Shown here piece after piece: positions 1 through 6,417 of a DNA stretch of 10,057 nucleotides. The stretch covers positions 1 to 10,057 of the forward strand of contig DTSY01000049.1 of the NCBI GenBank assembly GCA_012965075.1, in the 5' to 3' direction. The notes under the pieces were generated by a model that saw only the letters and a program-made list of their open reading frames with translations, was not told the origin of the DNA and did not search any database. Source of the DNA: Gammaproteobacteria bacterium. GTDB lineage: Bacteria; Pseudomonadota; Gammaproteobacteria; Magnimaribacterales; Magnimaribacteraceae. The first letter of the stretch is position 1, and each line of letters opens with the position of its first letter. The position numbers and the translations under genes are program-made.

Positions 1-18
1 CTTGATTATTCTTAAATG

Positions 19-48
19 AAAAAGGGCCTTAAGGCCCTTTTTTTATTT
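19..48. terminator. Intrinsic terminator, probably bidirectional
   Basis: A perfect palindrome (AAAGGGCC-TTAA-GGCCCTTT, 21-40) extends into flanking A and T runs. On the plus strand it is followed by TTTTTTTATTT. On the minus strand the same stem is followed by TTTTT. It lies about 15 bases past the stop of the minus-strand gene at 56-607, so it should end that transcript. It may also end an unseen plus-strand gene upstream of the window. It is the only clear intrinsic terminator in the window. Confidence 0.9.
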
Positions 49-55
49 AAATAAA

Positions 56-607
56 TCAATAAACCCTTTTTAGTTTAGCTTTGTTTTTAGTCAGTTCACC
101 ATTAAACATCACTGTAGCTTCAAAAGTCATTGAATCTTTGGAATTCATTGTCCATTTCATGTCAGTGACAAAATTTTCATGTTCAGCATGAAGATTAGAT
201 TTAGATTTATCTAATTTTATAGCAATAGCCTTTTTAGAAAGTGTATCAACCTTAAATATTGGTTCTGTACCTAGTACACAGTAATGTTTGATGACTAGTT
301 CACCATCATTATCGCTGTAGGTAGTTAGCATTTGAACACCATCTTCAATTACAGTTTCAGTTATTGTGTTCCCACCAGAAGTTAATTCAAATTCATAAGA
401 AGCATCATAAACGGCACCAGTTAGACCTTGAGTCAGTTTACCTTCCCATTTTCCGAGCTTTTTCTTAACATGATTAAATGCAGTGCTATTTTGGACTTCA
501 GCCATTTCTACACCTCCAACGACAGTTATGTCATTTTCTGCAGAGAAAGCAGAGAAGGAGATGATCATTGATGTTGCTAAAACAATTATTACTTTAAATA
601 TGTTCAT
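56..607 (-). CDS. Secreted protein of an uncharacterised DUF1579-like family
   Basis: A 183-residue protein with a signal peptide: Lys5, a hydrophobic core at about residues 6-20, and a likely cleavage after Ala23 (AFSA|EN), so it should be exported across the inner membrane. The mature part has a short region with LGKWEG (51-56), SGGNTITET (77-85) and a block with LTTYSDNDGEL (94-104) and HYC (108-110) followed by LGTEP. The combination of W-E-G, S-G-G, T-x-Y-x-x-D-G and H-Y-C recalls DUF1579-type secreted proteins, whose function is unknown to me. Cys110 is the only cysteine of the mature protein. The start is supported by a good Shine-Dalgarno (AAAGGA, 8-base spacing), rare in this window. 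The gene is monocistronic, with the terminator just downstream. No function can be given; the family match is from memory of motifs. Confidence 0.85.
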   Translation of the reverse strand: MNIFKVIIVLATSMIISFSAFSAENDITVVGGVEMAEVQNSTAFNHVKKKLGKWEGKLTQGLTGAVYDASYEFELTSGGNTITETVIEDGVQMLTTYSDNDGELVIKHYCVLGTEPIFKVDTLSKKAIAIKLDKSKSNLHAEHENFVTDMKWTMNSKDSMTFEATVMFNGELTKNKAKLKRVY

Positions 608-615
608 ATTACTTA

Positions 616-621
616 TCCTTT
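616..621 (-). promoter_or_regulatory. Ribosome binding site of the secreted-protein gene
   Basis: AAAGGA on the minus strand, eight bases before the ATG at 605-607. It is the only well-spaced Shine-Dalgarno I can see in front of any gene in this window, and it fixes this start. Confidence 0.7.
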
Positions 622-643
622 CTTTGTTGATGTCTACATAAAT

Positions 644-673
644 ATTACATCAATAACCCATAATTCATAGCAA
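644..673 (-). promoter_or_regulatory. Candidate sigma-70 promoter for the secreted-protein gene
   Basis: On the minus strand a -35-like TTGCTA (668-673) is separated by 18 bases from a -10-like TGTAAT (644-649, five of six consensus bases). A transcript would start near 637, leaving a leader of about 30 bases that contains the AAAGGA ribosome site. In DNA this AT-rich, chance matches are common, so the call is moderate. Confidence 0.45.
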
Positions 674-692
674 CAGGACTAAATAACTTAAG

Positions 693-737
693 AAGGAGGG
701 TTACTAGATAATGTTAAACATACTATATATTCACTAA
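693..737 (+). other. Strong Shine-Dalgarno followed by an 8-codon frame in the spacer
   Basis: AAGGAGG (693-699) is the best Shine-Dalgarno match in the window, yet it precedes only a tiny frame, ATG at 711 to TAA at 735-737 (MLNILYIH), with an 11-base spacing. It lies in the 279-base spacer between the secreted-protein gene and the CoA-transferase. It could be a leader peptide, a relic of a lost gene or chance. I see no hairpin pair around it that would suggest attenuation. The rest of 608-886 is AT-rich with short palindromes and no supported gene. Confidence 0.2.
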
Positions 738-871
738 ATTTGATGATACTTATACTACATCTGGTATATAGATATTCGTATAATATATATTATGTTAAAT
801 TAGTTATATAAAGTAGTTTATCTCTACTTTTACTCACTGCCCTTTTAAGTAATGTTTATATACACGTATAG

Positions 872-877
872 TACAAT
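872..877 (+). promoter_or_regulatory. Candidate -10 element of the CoA-transferase gene
   Basis: TACAAT matches five of six -10 consensus bases and ends nine bases before the ATG at 887. Transcription seven bases after the hexamer would begin about three bases before the start codon, which would make the message practically leaderless. No convincing -35 is visible at 16-18 bases upstream. Confidence 0.35.
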
Positions 878-886
878 GCGCGTCCT

Positions 887-2089
887 ATGAAGCCTCTAGA
901 GGGAATTAAGGTATTAGATCTCACTCATATGTTAGCTGGTCCTTATGCAGGAATGGTTCTAGCTGATTTAGGTGCTGATGTAGTTAAAGTAGAACCTTTA
1001 GGTACTGGTGAAATGACACGAGGCCTTTTATCTGATGATCCCAATAACTCTTTTAAAGGATTTGGTGCTTATTTCTTAACTTTAAATAGAAATAAAAAAA
1101 GCGTGTCTCTTGACCTTAAGGATGCACAAGGACTTGATGTTTTTTATGATTTAGTTAAGTCTACTGATGTAGTTTTAAACAATTTTAGTGCTGGAGTAGT
1201 AAAAAAGTTAAAAATTGATTATGACCATTTAAGTAAGATAAATTCTAAGATTATCACTTGTTCAATTACAGGTTTTGGAGAAACAGGTAAACATTCTTCT
1301 AGACCGGCTTACGACCAAATAGTACAGGCTTATAGCGGAGGAATGTCTATAACTGGTGCAGACGCATCTACACCAACTAGAGCAGGTATTCCTATAGGAG
1401 ATCTTGGATCAGGTTTGTTTAGTGTAATTGGGATGCTTTCTGCCCTGCTTTCACGCGAAAAAACAGGTAAAGGTCAACATCTAGATCTATCTTTACTAGA
1501 TGTACAAATATCTCTTCTAACTTATATGGCAACCATGCAAACATTATCAGGTGTGAATCCTGAACCCATAGGCAATGCCCATTTTGTGCACGTTCCTTAT
1601 AACAGTTTTACGACACAAAATGGCTTTGTTGTAATTGCAGTAATAACTGATGCTTTTTGGCAAGAACTATTAAATATCGTTGATATAGATAATTTAAGGA
1701 AAGAAGAGTTCAAAAGCTCAACAGGCAGACTTCAAAATCAGAAATTTATTGAATCAGAATTAAATAAGAAGCTTTCTACTGAAACTTCGGAACACTGGAT
1801 TAATGCTCTAAACTCTGCAAAAGTACCTTGTGCGCCTATTAATAGCTTTAGTCAGGCGTTGTCGGATGAACAAGTAATTCATAGGAATATGGTAGTTGAG
1901 GTTGATCACCCTGACGGAGGCAAAGTAAAAATGCCAGGTAATCCCATTAAGCTCTCTTACACAGATGAAGATTCTTTCTCCCCTCCTCCACATCTAGGAC
2001 AGCATACAAAAGAGACTCTTATTGAATGGTGTAATTACTCAGAATCAGAAATAGAAGAATTAATTAAGAAAAAGGTTATTGCTACCTAG
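887..2089 (+). CDS. CaiB/BaiF (family III) CoA-transferase
   Basis: A 400-residue protein with the size and layout of family III CoA-transferases (formyl-CoA transferase, CaiB, BaiF), which move CoA between carboxylic acids through enzyme-bound anhydride and thioester intermediates. The N-terminal block LEGIKVLDLTHMLAGPYAG (4-22) and LADLGADVVKVE (25-36) is the family signature. NRNKKSVSLDLK (67-78) is the CoA-binding strand region. GIPIGDLGSG (167-176) carries the expected catalytic aspartate, Asp172. The small-domain segment KVPCAPINS (312-320) and the C-terminal PPPHLGQHT (366-374) are also typical. No signal peptide is present, so the enzyme is cytosolic. The start is fixed by an in-frame stop at 869-871 and there is no Shine-Dalgarno. 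It stands alone with no acyl-CoA dehydrogenase or ligase beside it, so the substrate cannot be read; alpha-methylacyl-CoA racemase is a related family but is less like this sequence. Confidence 0.92.
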   Translation: MKPLEGIKVLDLTHMLAGPYAGMVLADLGADVVKVEPLGTGEMTRGLLSDDPNNSFKGFGAYFLTLNRNKKSVSLDLKDAQGLDVFYDLVKSTDVVLNNFSAGVVKKLKIDYDHLSKINSKIITCSITGFGETGKHSSRPAYDQIVQAYSGGMSITGADASTPTRAGIPIGDLGSGLFSVIGMLSALLSREKTGKGQHLDLSLLDVQISLLTYMATMQTLSGVNPEPIGNAHFVHVPYNSFTTQNGFVVIAVITDAFWQELLNIVDIDNLRKEEFKSSTGRLQNQKFIESELNKKLSTETSEHWINALNSAKVPCAPINSFSQALSDEQVIHRNMVVEVDHPDGGKVKMPGNPIKLSYTDEDSFSPPPHLGQHTKETLIEWCNYSESEIEELIKKKVIAT

Positions 2090-2193
2090 CGTGATATGAT
2101 TCTGTCCACTAAAAAGCTTGAAAGAGCGATAAAAGCTATAACTAAGAAGAGTACCAGCATAAGTTTCCAGAATTTAAATTTTTTTTCTTTCAT
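2086..2193 (-). CDS. Putative 35-residue single-span membrane protein
   Basis: A short minus-strand frame from ATG (2191-2193) to TAG (2086-2088). The N-terminus is strongly basic (MKEKKFKFWK), followed by an uninterrupted hydrophobic stretch at about residues 11-28 (LMLVLFLVIAFIALSSFL), then a short tail VDRIISR. That is the layout of a small inner-membrane protein with a cytoplasmic N-terminus. It fills the otherwise empty gap between the CoA-transferase and infA. Its stop overlaps that of the CoA-transferase in a shared CTAG, the same arrangement as the TTAA shared by mnmA and the amidohydrolase, which supports it being real. No Shine-Dalgarno is visible, but most genes here lack one. I do not recognise a family and assign no function. 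It could still be a chance frame in AT-rich DNA. Confidence 0.5.
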   Translation of the reverse strand: MKEKKFKFWKLMLVLFLVIAFIALSSFLVDRIISR

Positions 2194-2202
2194 ATTAAAT
2201 TT

Positions 2203-2231
2203 TTAATTAATAATATCTACTAAGGCATAAT
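2203..2231 (+). promoter_or_regulatory. Candidate infA promoter
   Basis: CATAAT (2226-2231, five of six -10 bases) lies nine bases before the infA ATG, with a weak -35-like TTAATT (2203-2208) at 17 bases. The predicted start near 2238 gives a leader of about three bases. No Shine-Dalgarno lies at a usable distance; TAAGG (2221-2225) is 15 bases away and would probably be upstream of the transcript. Confidence 0.35.
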
Positions 2232-2233
2232 CT

Positions 2234-2239
2234 ATTATA
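2234..2239 (-). promoter_or_regulatory. Candidate -10 element for the small membrane protein
   Basis: A perfect TATAAT on the minus strand, overlapping the infA start region. It would give a leader of about 33 bases for the 35-codon frame. A second, closer hexamer, TATTAT at 2210-2215, is an alternative. Both are weak evidence because the region is nearly all A and T. Confidence 0.25.
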
Positions 2240-2240
2240 T

Positions 2241-2459
2241 ATGGCAAAAGAAGACCTAATAGAAATGGATGGAGAGGTAATTGAAACTCTACCTAACACT
2301 ACTTTTAGGGTTAAATTGGAAAACGAACATGTTGTAACTGCTCATATATCTGGTCGCATGAGAAAACATTACATAAGAATTCTTACTGGTGACAAGGTTA
2401 AAGTAGAAATTACACCGTATGATCTGTCTAAAGGAAGGATTATTTTTAGAGAAAGATAG
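2241..2459 (+). CDS. infA: Translation initiation factor IF-1
   Basis: A 72-residue protein, exactly the length of E. coli IF-1 and nearly identical to it along its whole length: MAKEDLIEMDGEVIETLPN at the start, HVVTAHISGRMRKHYIRIL (30-48) and LTGDKVKVEITPYDLSKGRI (48-67). It is a single S1-like OB fold that binds the ribosomal A site of the 30S subunit and assists IF-2 and IF-3 in start-codon selection. The start is unambiguous from the alignment, though there is no Shine-Dalgarno. It runs convergently into clpA with two bases between stops. infA next to clpA is the usual gammaproteobacterial order; the serW tRNA and aat genes that sit nearby in E. coli are not seen here. Confidence 0.99.
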   Translation: MAKEDLIEMDGEVIETLPNTTFRVKLENEHVVTAHISGRMRKHYIRILTGDKVKVEITPYDLSKGRIIFRER

Positions 2460-2461
2460 AA

Positions 2462-4720
2462 CTAAAATACCTTATCTTTATCTTTAATTAATTCTTTAAA
2501 TTTTAACGACAACCTATCTTCTTCCTGGTCAACATAAACCACCCCTCCTTTTGAAGAGAATTGACCAAAAAGTATTTCTTCGGCTAGAGGCTTTTTAATA
2601 TTTTCTTGAATTAGTCGTTGCATAGGTCTTGCCCCCATAGTTTTGTCATACCCTTTATCTGCTATCCAGTCACGCGCTTTTTCAGATACTTCTAATTGAA
2701 CTTTCTTCTCATCTAATTGAGCCTGAAGTTCTACAAGAAATTTATCCACTACCGTTTTAATAACTTCAATACTTAAAGGATTAAAGGAGATCATCGCATC
2801 TAATCTATTTCTAAATTCTGGTGAAAAGGTTTTTTTAATAATTTCAACTCCATCACTAGTATGATCTTGAGCATTAAATCCCATTGAGGCCCTACTCATA
2901 TCATGGGCACCTGCATTGGTAGTCATAACCAAAACTACATTTCTAAAATCTGCCTTACGCCCATTGTTATCAGTCAGAGTTCCATGATCCATAACCTGTA
3001 AAAGTATATTAAAAACCTCAGGGTGCGCTTTTTCCATCTCATCAAGTAAGATTACTGAATGAGGGTGTTTTGTTACTGATTCAGTTAAAAGACCTCCTTG
3101 ATCATAACCAACATATCCTGGAGGAGCTCCAATTAATCTAGAGACTGTATGCCTTTCCATATATTCAGACATATCAAACCTAATGAACTCTATCCCCATA
3201 ATTAATGCTAGTTGTTTAGACACTTCCGTCTTACCTACTCCGGTTGGGCCTGAAAAAAGGAAGGAACCAACTGGCTTTTCAACTAGACCTAGACCAGCCC
3301 GTGATAATTTTATAGAAGCAGCTAAACTGCTAATAGCTTGGTCTTGACCGAATATCACCCTTTTTAGATTTTCTTCTAATTTTTCTAAAGAAACTTTGTC
3401 AGAAGATGAGACAGTTTTCTCGGGCACTCTGGCTATTGAAGCAACTATTTTTTCAACATCTATTTCCGATATTGTCTTTTTTCTTTTAGATTTGGGTAAG
3501 AGTTGTTGCTTAGCACCTGCTTCATCAATTACATCGATTGCTTTATCAGGTAAGTATCTATCATTTATATAACGAGAAGAAAGTTCGGCTGCAGCCTTCA
3601 AAGAATTTTCAGTATATTTAATATTATGATGTTTCTCGAACCTGCTTTTTAAACCTTTCAGAATTTTTATAGTTTCATCTACTGTAGGTTCTAGTACTTC
3701 AATTTTTTGGAATCTTCTTGAAAGAGCTCTATCCTTTTCAAAAATTCCTCTAAATTCTTTGTACGTTGTTGAACCAACGAAACGCAGGGTGTTCTTTGAT
3801 AAGGCTGGTTTTAAAAGGTTAGATGCATCCATCACTCCTCCCGAAGTTGCTCCAGCACCAATTACAGTATGAATCTCATCAATAAATAAAATTGAGTTAC
3901 CCTTCTCTTCTAACTCCTTTAAGACAAGTTTTAGTCTTTTTTCAAAATCTCCCCTGTATTTGGTACCTGCCAGTAGTGCTCCCATATCTAAGGAATATAT
4001 GGTGCTATCTTTTACTAATTCAGGAACTTTATTCTCAACTATTAGTTTAGCTATGCCTTCAGCTATTGCAGTTTTACCAACTCCTGACTCTCCTACCAAC
4101 AGTGGGTTATTTTTATTTCTTCTAGCTAAAATCTGTATTACTCTTTCAACTTCTGCTTTTCTTCCAACTAGAGGATCTATTTTTCCTTCGATAGCCTCTT
4201 GGTTGAGGTTCAATGTAAATGCCTCAAGTGCTGAGCTATCTCTAGCTTTTTTATTTTTATCTTCAGTTAAAGACTCTTCCTCGAATTCTTCATCATCCTT
4301 TCCATGGCTGATAAACGAAACTACATCTAGCCTTGTTATACCTTCTTGTTGTAACAAATAAACACTGTGAGATTCTTTTTCACTAAATATTGCTGCTAAA
4401 AGATTTGCTCCATTGACCTCTTTCTTTCCTGAGGATTGAACATGAAAAACTGCTCTTTGTAGAACTCTTTGGAATCCTAAAGTTGGTTGGATCTCTAGGT
4501 CATCTTCTTCAGAAATAACTGGCGTAGTTTCAGTTATATAAGTCTCAAGGTTTTTTTGAAGAGCTTCAACATCTGCACTACAATAATTTAAAACTTCTAA
4601 TGCTTCGTTGTTGTCTAAAAGAGATAAAAAAAGGTGCTCCACAGTAACAAACTCATGCTTTTTTTTATGAGCTAATTTAAATGCGTCGTTAAGGTTTTTT
4701 TCTAATTCACTATCTAACAT
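2462..4720 (-). CDS. clpA: ATP-dependent Clp protease ATPase subunit ClpA
   Basis: A 752-residue AAA+ unfoldase (E. coli ClpA is 758) that feeds substrates to ClpP. The N-domain (about 1-140, with HEFVTVEHL at 22-30 and QPTLGFQRVLQRAVFHVQSS at 78-97) binds ClpS. An acidic linker of about residues 141-162 follows. The first ATPase module has Walker A GESGVGKT (210-217), Walker B ILFIDE (277-282), pore loop KYRG (254-257) and an arginine-finger region RALSRRF (331-337). The second has Walker A GPTGVGKT (491-498), Walker B VILLDE (556-561) and pore loop GYVG (535-538). The ClpP-docking loop reads MGF (613-615) where E. coli has IGL. No key residue is missing. The ATG overlaps the clpS stop by one base (TAATG), so it is translationally coupled and is the last gene of icd-clpS-clpA. 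Confidence 0.98.
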   Translation of the reverse strand: MLDSELEKNLNDAFKLAHKKKHEFVTVEHLFLSLLDNNEALEVLNYCSADVEALQKNLETYITETTPVISEEDDLEIQPTLGFQRVLQRAVFHVQSSGKKEVNGANLLAAIFSEKESHSVYLLQQEGITRLDVVSFISHGKDDEEFEEESLTEDKNKKARDSSALEAFTLNLNQEAIEGKIDPLVGRKAEVERVIQILARRNKNNPLLVGESGVGKTAIAEGIAKLIVENKVPELVKDSTIYSLDMGALLAGTKYRGDFEKRLKLVLKELEEKGNSILFIDEIHTVIGAGATSGGVMDASNLLKPALSKNTLRFVGSTTYKEFRGIFEKDRALSRRFQKIEVLEPTVDETIKILKGLKSRFEKHHNIKYTENSLKAAAELSSRYINDRYLPDKAIDVIDEAGAKQQLLPKSKRKKTISEIDVEKIVASIARVPEKTVSSSDKVSLEKLEENLKRVIFGQDQAISSLAASIKLSRAGLGLVEKPVGSFLFSGPTGVGKTEVSKQLALIMGIEFIRFDMSEYMERHTVSRLIGAPPGYVGYDQGGLLTESVTKHPHSVILLDEMEKAHPEVFNILLQVMDHGTLTDNNGRKADFRNVVLVMTTNAGAHDMSRASMGFNAQDHTSDGVEIIKKTFSPEFRNRLDAMISFNPLSIEVIKTVVDKFLVELQAQLDEKKVQLEVSEKARDWIADKGYDKTMGARPMQRLIQENIKKPLAEEILFGQFSSKGGVVYVDQEEDRLSLKFKELIKDKDKVF

Positions 4721-5085
4721 TACTCTTCATCTACAGGTTCTATTTCACTTATTAGAGGATGCTCATTCGTTCTTGCAAAATTATTAACTCGAGCAGCTTT
4801 AGTTTCAGCAACCTCTTTCGTAAATATACCGCAAACTCCCTTACCTTGGGTATGTATTGCTAACATAATTTGTGTGGCTTTGTCTCTATCTATTCCAAAA
4901 AAAGTTTGCAATACATAAACAACAAACTCCATAGGAGTGTAATCATCATTAAAGATAATTACTCTATAAAGAGGAGGTTTTTTTAATTTAGGTTTAACTG
5001 TTGCTACTGCAACTGAAGTTCCTTCATCTTCTTGATCTTCTTGAGGTCCTAGAGTTATTTTAGATCGAGTCTTGTCTATGAACAT
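4720..5085 (-). CDS. clpS: ClpS, N-end rule adaptor of ClpAP
   Basis: A 121-residue protein, somewhat longer than E. coli ClpS (106) because of a low-complexity acidic N-terminal extension (about 1-34). The core is canonical: PPLYRVIIFNDDYTPMEF (37-54) with the N-degron amino-group ligands Asn46 and Asp47 and nearby Asp48, then IMLAIHTQGKGVCG (73-86) with pocket His78 and the gate position Met74, and EVAETKAARVNNFAR (91-105) ahead of NEHPL. ClpS captures proteins with N-terminal Leu, Phe, Tyr or Trp and hands them to the ClpA N-domain. The start overlaps the icd stop (TAATG) and the stop overlaps the clpA start in the same way, which fixes both ends and implies coupling. No Shine-Dalgarno is evident. 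Confidence 0.97.
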   Translation of the reverse strand: MFIDKTRSKITLGPQEDQEDEGTSVAVATVKPKLKKPPLYRVIIFNDDYTPMEFVVYVLQTFFGIDRDKATQIMLAIHTQGKGVCGIFTKEVAETKAARVNNFARTNEHPLISEIEPVDEE

Positions 5086-6344
5086 TAGTTCATGTTATCA
5101 ATAATTGCTTCTCCAAACTCAGAACATTTTACTAAGCGAGCTCCACTCATCAGACGTTCAAAGTCATAGGTTACGGTTTTATTTTTTATAGTTTTAGAAA
5201 GTCCTTTAATTATCAGATCAGCAGCATCACCCCAACCTAAATATCTAAGCATCATTTCAGCAGAAAGAATTAGTGAGCCTGGGTTCACTTTGTCTAAGCC
5301 AGTATACTTTGGTGCCGTTCCATGAGTAGCTTCAAACAAGGCGACTTTATCGCCTAAATTGGCTCCAGGAGCAATCCCTATGCCGCCTACTTCTGCTGCT
5401 AGAGCGTCCGAAATGTAATCACCATTTAAATTGAGAGTAGCAATAACACTATACTCCTCAGGTCTGGTAAGTATTTGTTGTAGGAAAGCATCTGCAATAA
5501 CATCTTTAATGATAATGTCATTACCGGTGAGAGGATTTTTCATCTTATGCCAAGGACCTCCATCTAATTCCTCTGCTTCATATTTTTCTGCTGCTAATTT
5601 ATAGCCCCAATCTTTAAATGAGCCTTCAGTAAATTTCATGATATTGCCTTTATGAACTAAAGTTACTGAGCTTTTATCATTTGTAATTGCATACTGTATT
5701 GCTTTATCCACTAATCGATCAGTTCCTTCTTTTGAAACTGTTTTAATACCTATTCCGCAATTTTCTAGAAATCTAATTTTAGTTACACCTAATTCCTTAG
5801 TTAAAAAATTTAGAAGTTTTTTGGCTTCATCAGAATTAGCTTCCCATTCAATTCCTGCATAAATATCTTCAGAGTTTTCTCTAAATATAATCATGTCAGT
5901 TTTTTCAGGACTAACAACTGGACTAGGAACACCTTCAAAATATCTTATTGGTCTTTGGCATACATATAAATCTAGTTCCTGCCTTAAAGACACGTTTAGG
6001 GATCTGATTCCGCCTCCAACTGGAGTAGTTAAAGGACCTTTAATACCAACCAGATAAGTTTCAAGAGCTAATAGAGTTTCAGATGGAAGCCAATTACCTT
6101 CACCATAAACTTCTACAGATTTTTCTCCGCAGTAGATCTCCATCCAAGATATTTTCTTGTCTGTTCCATAAGCCTTAAAAACAGCGTTATTTACCACGTC
6201 AATCATTGTAGGAGTTATATCAGAACCTATTCCATCTCCTTCGATAAAGGGAATAACTGGATTATCTGGAACAATCAGATTTCCCGTGGAGTCAAAATGA
6301 ATTATTTCTCCTTCTTTTGGTATTTTAATATGCTTAAATTCCAT
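5085..6344 (-). CDS. icd: Isocitrate dehydrogenase, NADP-dependent
   Basis: A 419-residue enzyme (E. coli Icd is 416) that converts isocitrate to 2-oxoglutarate and CO2 in the TCA cycle. The substrate site is present: Ser115 in GGIRSLNVSLRQ (111-122), Arg121, Arg131 (RPIRYF), Arg155 and Tyr162 (FRENSEDIYAG), and Lys232 (HKGNIMKF). Asp309 and Asp313 in LNGDYISD (306-313) are metal ligands. Coenzyme choice can be read: Lys346-Tyr347 (HGTAPKY) and Tyr393 with Arg397 (TYDFER) correspond to the E. coli NADP-selecting residues. Ser115 matches the serine phosphorylated by AceK in E. coli, so that control is possible if the genome has aceK. It is the first gene of an operon with clpS and clpA and diverges from mnmA. 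The start matches the E. coli N-terminus. Confidence 0.98.
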   Translation of the reverse strand: MEFKHIKIPKEGEIIHFDSTGNLIVPDNPVIPFIEGDGIGSDITPTMIDVVNNAVFKAYGTDKKISWMEIYCGEKSVEVYGEGNWLPSETLLALETYLVGIKGPLTTPVGGGIRSLNVSLRQELDLYVCQRPIRYFEGVPSPVVSPEKTDMIIFRENSEDIYAGIEWEANSDEAKKLLNFLTKELGVTKIRFLENCGIGIKTVSKEGTDRLVDKAIQYAITNDKSSVTLVHKGNIMKFTEGSFKDWGYKLAAEKYEAEELDGGPWHKMKNPLTGNDIIIKDVIADAFLQQILTRPEEYSVIATLNLNGDYISDALAAEVGGIGIAPGANLGDKVALFEATHGTAPKYTGLDKVNPGSLILSAEMMLRYLGWGDAADLIIKGLSKTIKNKTVTYDFERLMSGARLVKCSEFGEAIIDNMN

Positions 6345-6376
6345 ATTTAGCGATAAGTTTAGTGAGCGGGATCAGA

Positions 6377-6382
6377 ATTATA
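6377..6382 (-). promoter_or_regulatory. Candidate -10 element of the icd-clpS-clpA operon
   Basis: A perfect TATAAT on the minus strand, 32 bases before the icd ATG, in the 73-base divergent gap with mnmA. The predicted transcript start is near 6370, giving a leader of about 25 bases without a Shine-Dalgarno. Only a weak -35 (TTAGAT, 6400-6405) is visible, and it overlaps the region proposed for the mnmA promoter, so the two could compete for RNA polymerase. Confidence 0.45.
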
Positions 6383-6405
6383 TAGCATATAAAAGCTAAA
6401 TCTAA

Positions 6406-6411
6406 TGTAAT
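6406..6411 (+). promoter_or_regulatory. Candidate -10 element of mnmA
   Basis: TGTAAT (five of six -10 bases) ends six bases before the first mnmA ATG, so a start seven bases downstream would fall on or next to the start codon. TCTAAT at 6401-6406 is an alternative that would leave a leader of about five bases. No clear -35 is seen. Confidence 0.3.
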
Positions 6412-6417
6412 CCAAGA

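Noticed and set aside
780..793. Perfect 14-base AT palindrome ATAATATATATTAT
   Set aside because: Alternating A/T palindromes arise easily in this composition, it is not repeated elsewhere in the window, and it is not placed over a convincing promoter.
743..811. 22-codon plus-strand frame in the 608-886 spacer
   Set aside because: Its Ile- and Tyr-rich translation is what random AT-rich DNA gives, and it has no ribosome site or conserved context.
1808..1993. 61-codon minus-strand frame inside the CoA-transferase gene
   Set aside because: It lies wholly within a well-supported gene on the other strand and its translation has no recognisable protein pattern.
2090..2240. Possible tRNA gene next to infA, as serW is near infA in E. 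coli
   Set aside because: No cloverleaf, T-loop or CCA-like end is visible on either strand; the region is AT-rich and better explained by the 35-codon frame.
3960..4361. 133-codon plus-strand frame opposite clpA
   Set aside because: It is the complement of the conserved first ATPase module of ClpA; its Ser- and Leu-rich translation is typical of an antisense shadow.
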